Assembly: GCA_029260265.1 (NCBI GenBank)
Contig: JAJDDO010000024.1
Coordinates: 993,458-1,057,457, forward strand
Length of the DNA: 64,000 nt
Source of the DNA: Phycisphaerales bacterium
GTDB lineage: Bacteria > Planctomycetota > Phycisphaerae > Phycisphaerales > UBA1924
Reading direction: 5' to 3'
Part shown: one piece after another, positions 60,296 through 64,000 of the stretch
Layout of the letters: every line of letters begins with the position of its first letter
Position numbering within the stretch: position 1 is the first letter of the stretch
Notes under the pieces: generated by a model
What the model was told of the DNA's origin: nothing
What the model saw: the letters and a program-made list of their open reading frames with translations, nothing else
The model's database searches: none
Made by a program: the position numbers and the translations under genes

Positions 60296-63200
60296 ATGTG
60301 TTCCAAAATGATCACCGGGTATTCGTCCCGAGTCGCCATTGGGCTTTTTCTGATTTCTGGACTCGCAGTCGGAGCCTCGGCTCAGTCGACCGCCGCTCGG
60401 ACGCAGAGTGTCCAGTGGAGTTCAGGATTCAATGACGCGGTCCGCACGATGAGCCCCGCAGCGTTACAGTCGCGTGCAGAGCAGCTGGTCGCCAATCGGA
60501 TCGATTCGCATGTGATCGTTCACTTCGATCATGCGCTCTTCGCAGATGAGAAGTCGGCATTGGCGCTGAGCGGATTGCATCTGCAGTCATCGCTGGGCGG
60601 CACGAGCTACTTCGCGAGGCTGGACGCCGATGCTCAGATAGAAAGCATATCACGCTCGGCGCTGATTTCGATTGATTCGATCGATGTCACACGCAAGCAG
60701 CACAACGATCTGCTTAATGGGCTCGTTCACCCGTGGATGCTCTCGAAGACCGATTTGAACAAGCATCCCCGGCTCAACGAGTTTGCGGAGTCTGGTCTCG
60801 TGACGCGCGAGGAACTCGCTGCCAACGATCTTGATCCACTCCTCGCGGTTGTGGTCATGTTTCACAAGGACATAAATGTGAAGAATGCATCCGCTCGGCT
60901 CTCGAAAGAGATCGGCGCGGAGCTCTCATCGGAGATCTACTCGATCAACTCCGCGGTGATGCACATTCCCGCCAGCTCGCTTGATGCTCTGGTCGCCGAT
61001 GATTCGGTGATGTGGGTCGAGCCGCCATTGCCTCAGATGTCGGGTCTAAACGCATCCAACCGGGTACTTGTCGGTGCCGATACACTGAACACCGCACCGT
61101 ATGATCTTGATGGATCGGGCGTCGATGTGCTTATCTACGACGGCGGGCGCATGGCATCTCATAATGACTTTGGGCCACGCTTGACCGTTGGCGCTTCGGA
61201 TACTGCACCAACCTCGGATCACGCGACCCATGTTGGTGGCACAGTGGGTGGAGACGGCACCGTCAATGCTTCCAACCGGGGGATGGCGCCGGGCGTCGAT
61301 CTGATCTCCTATGGCTTTGAGCAGGAGGGTGGGTTATCACAAGGATTCCTCTACACCGATCCGGGTGATATTGAAGCGGATTATTCAGACGCGATCGGGG
61401 TCTACGGGGCCGACATCTCAAACAACTCGATCGGCACCAATACCGCACCCAACGGTTACCCGTGTGATTGGACCGGGAACTATGGCGTGACCTCCGCGTT
61501 GATTGACGCGATTACTCGGGGATCGCTCGGCGATCCGTTCAGAATTGTGTGGGCCAACGGAAACGAACGCCAATCCAGCCGCTGTATAGGCGATGACAAT
61601 GGAAACTTCGGCGAGTACTTTTCAACCGCCCCGCCTGCGGGTGCAAAGAACCACATCACCGTTGGTTCGGTTGATTCCGATACCGATCTGACATCGAGCT
61701 TTAGCTCGTGGGGTCCGGTCGATGATGGGCGGATCAAGCCTGATATCTCTGCACCGGGATGCGAAGCGGGCGGCGATGGGGGTGTGACTTCGACCAGTTC
61801 CTCCGGATCATCGAGCTACACGACCAAGTGCGGTACCTCGATGGCGGCTCCCACCGTGACCGGGATTTCGGCGCTTATTATTCAGCAATACCGCGCCACT
61901 TTCCCTGATCGGTCTGATCCGATGAACGCCACGCTCAAGTCCATCCTTGCCAATACCGCGGTTGACCGCGGGAATGTGGGGCCGGACTATCAATACGGGT
62001 ATGGTTCAATACGAGGCACCGAAGCGGTTGATGCCGTGCTCGCTGAAAATGTCATCGAGGGCGATGTCTCGCAGGGCGGGGTTTACCGGTTTATGGTGAT
62101 CGTCGCTCCCGGCCAAGCAGAACTCAAGGTCACGATTGCCTGGGACGATGCTCCGGGCACGCCGAATGTGGATCCTGTGCTCATCAATGACCTCGATCTG
62201 CGTGTGATCGATCCCACCAGCGGGTTGCATCTTCCGTGGACGCTGAACCCTGCGGATCCGGGTGCACCTGCGGTGCAGACGAACCGGGATGGGATAAACA
62301 ACATCGAGCAGGTTGCAATCAGTAATCCTCCCGCGGGCGTGTACGCCGTCGAGGTCAGCGGATTCAATATTTCATCGGGCGCTACACAAACCTTCGGCGC
62401 GACCGCGACAGGCTCGATCATCAACTGCTCGTCCGATGGGCTGGTGGCGTTTAACGCCTCGCTCGTGAACTGCTCGGGATCTCAGACGGTCCGCGTGGTC
62501 GATTGCGATCTGAACACTTCGGATACGGTTGTGGATTCGGTGAGTGTGCAGGTGTTCTCGGATACCGATCCATCAGGAATCATGCTGGTGCTGACCGAGC
62601 AGGATCCCGCGTCGGCGACATTCGAGGGAAGCTTCAGTTTCGCAGACTCCAACGGAGCGGACATTCTTGTCTCCGAGGGCGACACGATCACCGCGGAGTA
62701 TTTCGATGCGGATGATGGGAATGGCTCGACCAATGTACAGGTCTTGGCTACCATGACCGTTGACTGCACCTCCCCCGGGCTGGTTCAGGTTGCGGCATCC
62801 AACATCGAGCCTCGGAGCGCGGACATTCATACCCGTACCGATGAGCCCGCGGCGGCGACGGTGTTCTATGGAACATCGATGGGCGCGTTGAACGATTCGG
62901 CTTCGGCCAACTCGTTTGTTGAAATGCACGCTGTCGGTCTGCAGGGATTGAGCGATAACACATCGTATTTCTATGCGGTTGAGTTTACAGATCCGGCGGG
63001 CAATGTTTCGTACCACGACAACGCGGGCGCCGGCTACACCTTTACGACCCCGGATATCCCCGATTTCTTCTCAGAGGAAATCACATCCTTTGCTGTTGAG
63101 GGATCCCGCGCGTTGTTTACACCGATCGCAGGTGTTGAAGGATACGCGGCGTGTATGACGATGCTCGATGGCGGGATGCTGCCGTTCGATCCAACGGTCG

Positions 63201-63832
63201 GAACCTCGATCTCGCTCTCGGATGATGACTCTGAATCGGTCAGTATCACCGGCGGCGAATCCGTTGTGCTTTACGGGCAGTCCTTCACCTCGTTCTTTGT
63301 AGGATCAAACGGGTACATCACCTTTGGCAACTCGGATACCGATTACACCGAGACCATCGAGGACCATTTCAGCGAGTTGCGAATCGCCGGGCGGTTTGAT
63401 GATCTGAACCCGAGCGATTCGGGCACCGTGCGGTACCGGCAGCTCAAAGACCGTATGGTCGTCAGCTGGGACCGGGTGACCGAGTACAGCGGCGGCAACG
63501 AGAACACCTTCCAGATCGAGATGTTCTTCTCGGGCGAGATCGCGATTTCTTGGGAGACCCTCGAAGGCGGAAATGACGGGATCATCGGGCTCTCCGAGGG
63601 CAACGGCGTTGATCCGGACTTCGTGCCATCAGATTTCAGTTCCTATCCAGAGTGTGTTGAGGGTTGCTTAGCAGATATCAATGAGGATCAAGTCCTCAAT
63701 CTGCAAGATGTCTTTGCTTTCTTGGATGAGTTTAATGCCCAGACCGGGCTCGGCGACTTTGACCAAAATGGGCTTTACAACCTCCAGGATGTCTTCGCGT
63801 ACCTCGCCGTGTTTAATGCCGGATGTCCGTGA
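60296..63832 (+). CDS. Secreted subtilisin-like (S8) serine protease with dockerin-like C-terminus
   Basis: 1178 residues. The signal peptide ends ASAQ. A propeptide-like region precedes the S8 domain: Asp in VDVLIYDGGRMASH, His in DHATHVGGTVGG and Ser in CGTSMAAPTVTGISAL. A P-domain-like beta sandwich, an fn3-like segment (DNTSYFYAVEFTDPAGN) and a further sandwich follow. The last 55 residues hold two Ca-loop repeats, DINEDQVLNLQDVFAFL and DFDQNGLYNLQDVFAYL, ending in GCP. This is the dockerin-like tail seen on many planctomycete exoproteins. GGGGAG lies about 10 nt before the ATG at 60296. Confidence 0.9.
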   Translation: MCSKMITGYSSRVAIGLFLISGLAVGASAQSTAARTQSVQWSSGFNDAVRTMSPAALQSRAEQLVANRIDSHVIVHFDHALFADEKSALALSGLHLQSSLGGTSYFARLDADAQIESISRSALISIDSIDVTRKQHNDLLNGLVHPWMLSKTDLNKHPRLNEFAESGLVTREELAANDLDPLLAVVVMFHKDINVKNASARLSKEIGAELSSEIYSINSAVMHIPASSLDALVADDSVMWVEPPLPQMSGLNASNRVLVGADTLNTAPYDLDGSGVDVLIYDGGRMASHNDFGPRLTVGASDTAPTSDHATHVGGTVGGDGTVNASNRGMAPGVDLISYGFEQEGGLSQGFLYTDPGDIEADYSDAIGVYGADISNNSIGTNTAPNGYPCDWTGNYGVTSALIDAITRGSLGDPFRIVWANGNERQSSRCIGDDNGNFGEYFSTAPPAGAKNHITVGSVDSDTDLTSSFSSWGPVDDGRIKPDISAPGCEAGGDGGVTSTSSSGSSSYTTKCGTSMAAPTVTGISALIIQQYRATFPDRSDPMNATLKSILANTAVDRGNVGPDYQYGYGSIRGTEAVDAVLAENVIEGDVSQGGVYRFMVIVAPGQAELKVTIAWDDAPGTPNVDPVLINDLDLRVIDPTSGLHLPWTLNPADPGAPAVQTNRDGINNIEQVAISNPPAGVYAVEVSGFNISSGATQTFGATATGSIINCSSDGLVAFNASLVNCSGSQTVRVVDCDLNTSDTVVDSVSVQVFSDTDPSGIMLVLTEQDPASATFEGSFSFADSNGADILVSEGDTITAEYFDADDGNGSTNVQVLATMTVDCTSPGLVQVAASNIEPRSADIHTRTDEPAAATVFYGTSMGALNDSASANSFVEMHAVGLQGLSDNTSYFYAVEFTDPAGNVSYHDNAGAGYTFTTPDIPDFFSEEITSFAVEGSRALFTPIAGVEGYAACMTMLDGGMLPFDPTVGTSISLSDDDSESVSITGGESVVLYGQSFTSFFVGSNGYITFGNSDTDYTETIEDHFSELRIAGRFDDLNPSDSGTVRYRQLKDRMVVSWDRVTEYSGGNENTFQIEMFFSGEIAISWETLEGGNDGIIGLSEGNGVDPDFVPSDFSSYPECVEGCLADINEDQVLNLQDVFAFLDEFNAQTGLGDFDQNGLYNLQDVFAYLAVFNAGCP

Positions 63833-63858
63833 TTGAGGGCGTGAAAAAATGAAGATTC

Positions 63859-63893
63859 AGCCGGGAGGGCACGATGCTCTCCCGGCTTTTTTT
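63859..63893 (+). terminator. Intrinsic terminator of the S8 protease gene
   Basis: Stem AGCCGGGAG / CTCCCGGCT with an 11-nt loop and a run of seven T, 27 nt past the stop. Confidence 0.92.
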
Positions 63894-63936
63894 ATGGGTG
63901 GCCCGATGCCGGTGGGCACCGATTGAGCCCCGAGCC

Positions 63937-63942
63937 TACGAT
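63937..63942 (+). promoter_or_regulatory. -10-like box TACGAT, 6 nt before the last ATG
   Basis: Same hexamer as before pyrG and def; no Shine-Dalgarno. Member of the leaderless set. Confidence 0.45.
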
Positions 63943-63948
63943 CGGCGC

Positions 63949-64000
63949 ATGGTTCTCACTGACCCCATTCATGTGCTTCTCATCGGCGGCGGCGGGCGTG
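63949..64000 (+). CDS. purD: Start of a nucleotide-binding enzyme, probably phosphoribosylamine-glycine ligase
   Basis: Seventeen codons before the window edge: MVLTDPIHVLLIGGGGR. A strand followed by IGGGGR(E) is the N-terminal signature of PurD, which makes GAR in purine synthesis. Other GGGG-R Rossmann proteins cannot be ruled out from so short a piece. Confidence 0.55.
   Translation, partial: MVLTDPIHVLLIGGGGR

Overview
The window is a dense, GC-rich piece of a bacterial chromosome with almost no intergenic space. Gene content and protein style point to a planctomycete of the Phycisphaerae type: a secreted protease ending in a dockerin-like Gly-Cys tail, zinc-ribbon membrane proteins, DUF11-repeat lipoproteins, tail-fibre-like secreted paralogs, and lipid A/heptose genes (lpxK, kdsB, hldE, hldD) showing a Gram-negative outer membrane. 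This assignment is inferred from protein features; no rRNA is present. I found no tRNA, rRNA, CRISPR array, insertion sequence or prophage.

Layout. 1-8.3 kb: end of a sigma factor gene, trxB, a TlpA-like thioredoxin, a two-ACT-domain protein, an unrecognised exported protein, the minus-strand iscS-iscU-iscA operon, and an RsbW/STAS partner-switch pair. 8.5-13.4 kb: a 1166-residue secretin and a conserved hypothetical. 13.5-18.3 kb: plus-strand run coaX, short MnmE-like GTPase, single-TM protein, RluD-family pseudouridine synthase, zinc-ribbon membrane protein. 18.3-21 kb: ogt, a Lys-tailed protein and serS on the minus strand. 21-28.4 kb: envelope section (lpxK, a lipoprotein resembling chlamydial OmcB, maf, ASCH protein, hldE, a Cys-rich small lipoprotein). 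28.4-33.4 kb: trmD, rpsP and rplS pulled apart by two secreted paralogs and a dehydrogenase. 33.5-45.7 kb: nitrilase, YhiN-like flavoprotein, def-fmt-HExxH protein, TPR protein, kdsB, pyrG, panC, gcvT, phoU. 45.8-63.8 kb: long plus-strand run eno, M50 protease, rhomboid, tgt, yajC, secDF, LysM protein, hldD, UDP-glucuronate decarboxylase, QueC-like protein, proS, S8 protease. The first 17 codons of a probable purD close the window.

Functionally it is mostly housekeeping (translation, tRNA modification, Fe-S assembly, cofactors, Sec export) mixed with envelope construction. Observations I rate highest: (1) about fifteen genes without a Shine-Dalgarno have a TANNNT box ending 3-9 nt before the start codon, suggesting widespread leaderless transcription; (2) an OmcB-like DUF11 lipoprotein and a separate Cys-rich small lipoprotein recall the OmcB/OmcA pair of chlamydiae; (3) two adjacent intramembrane-protease families share a C-terminal motif; (4) degenerate QueC-like and MnmE-like proteins, a divergent CTP synthase, and a large helical insertion in SecD.
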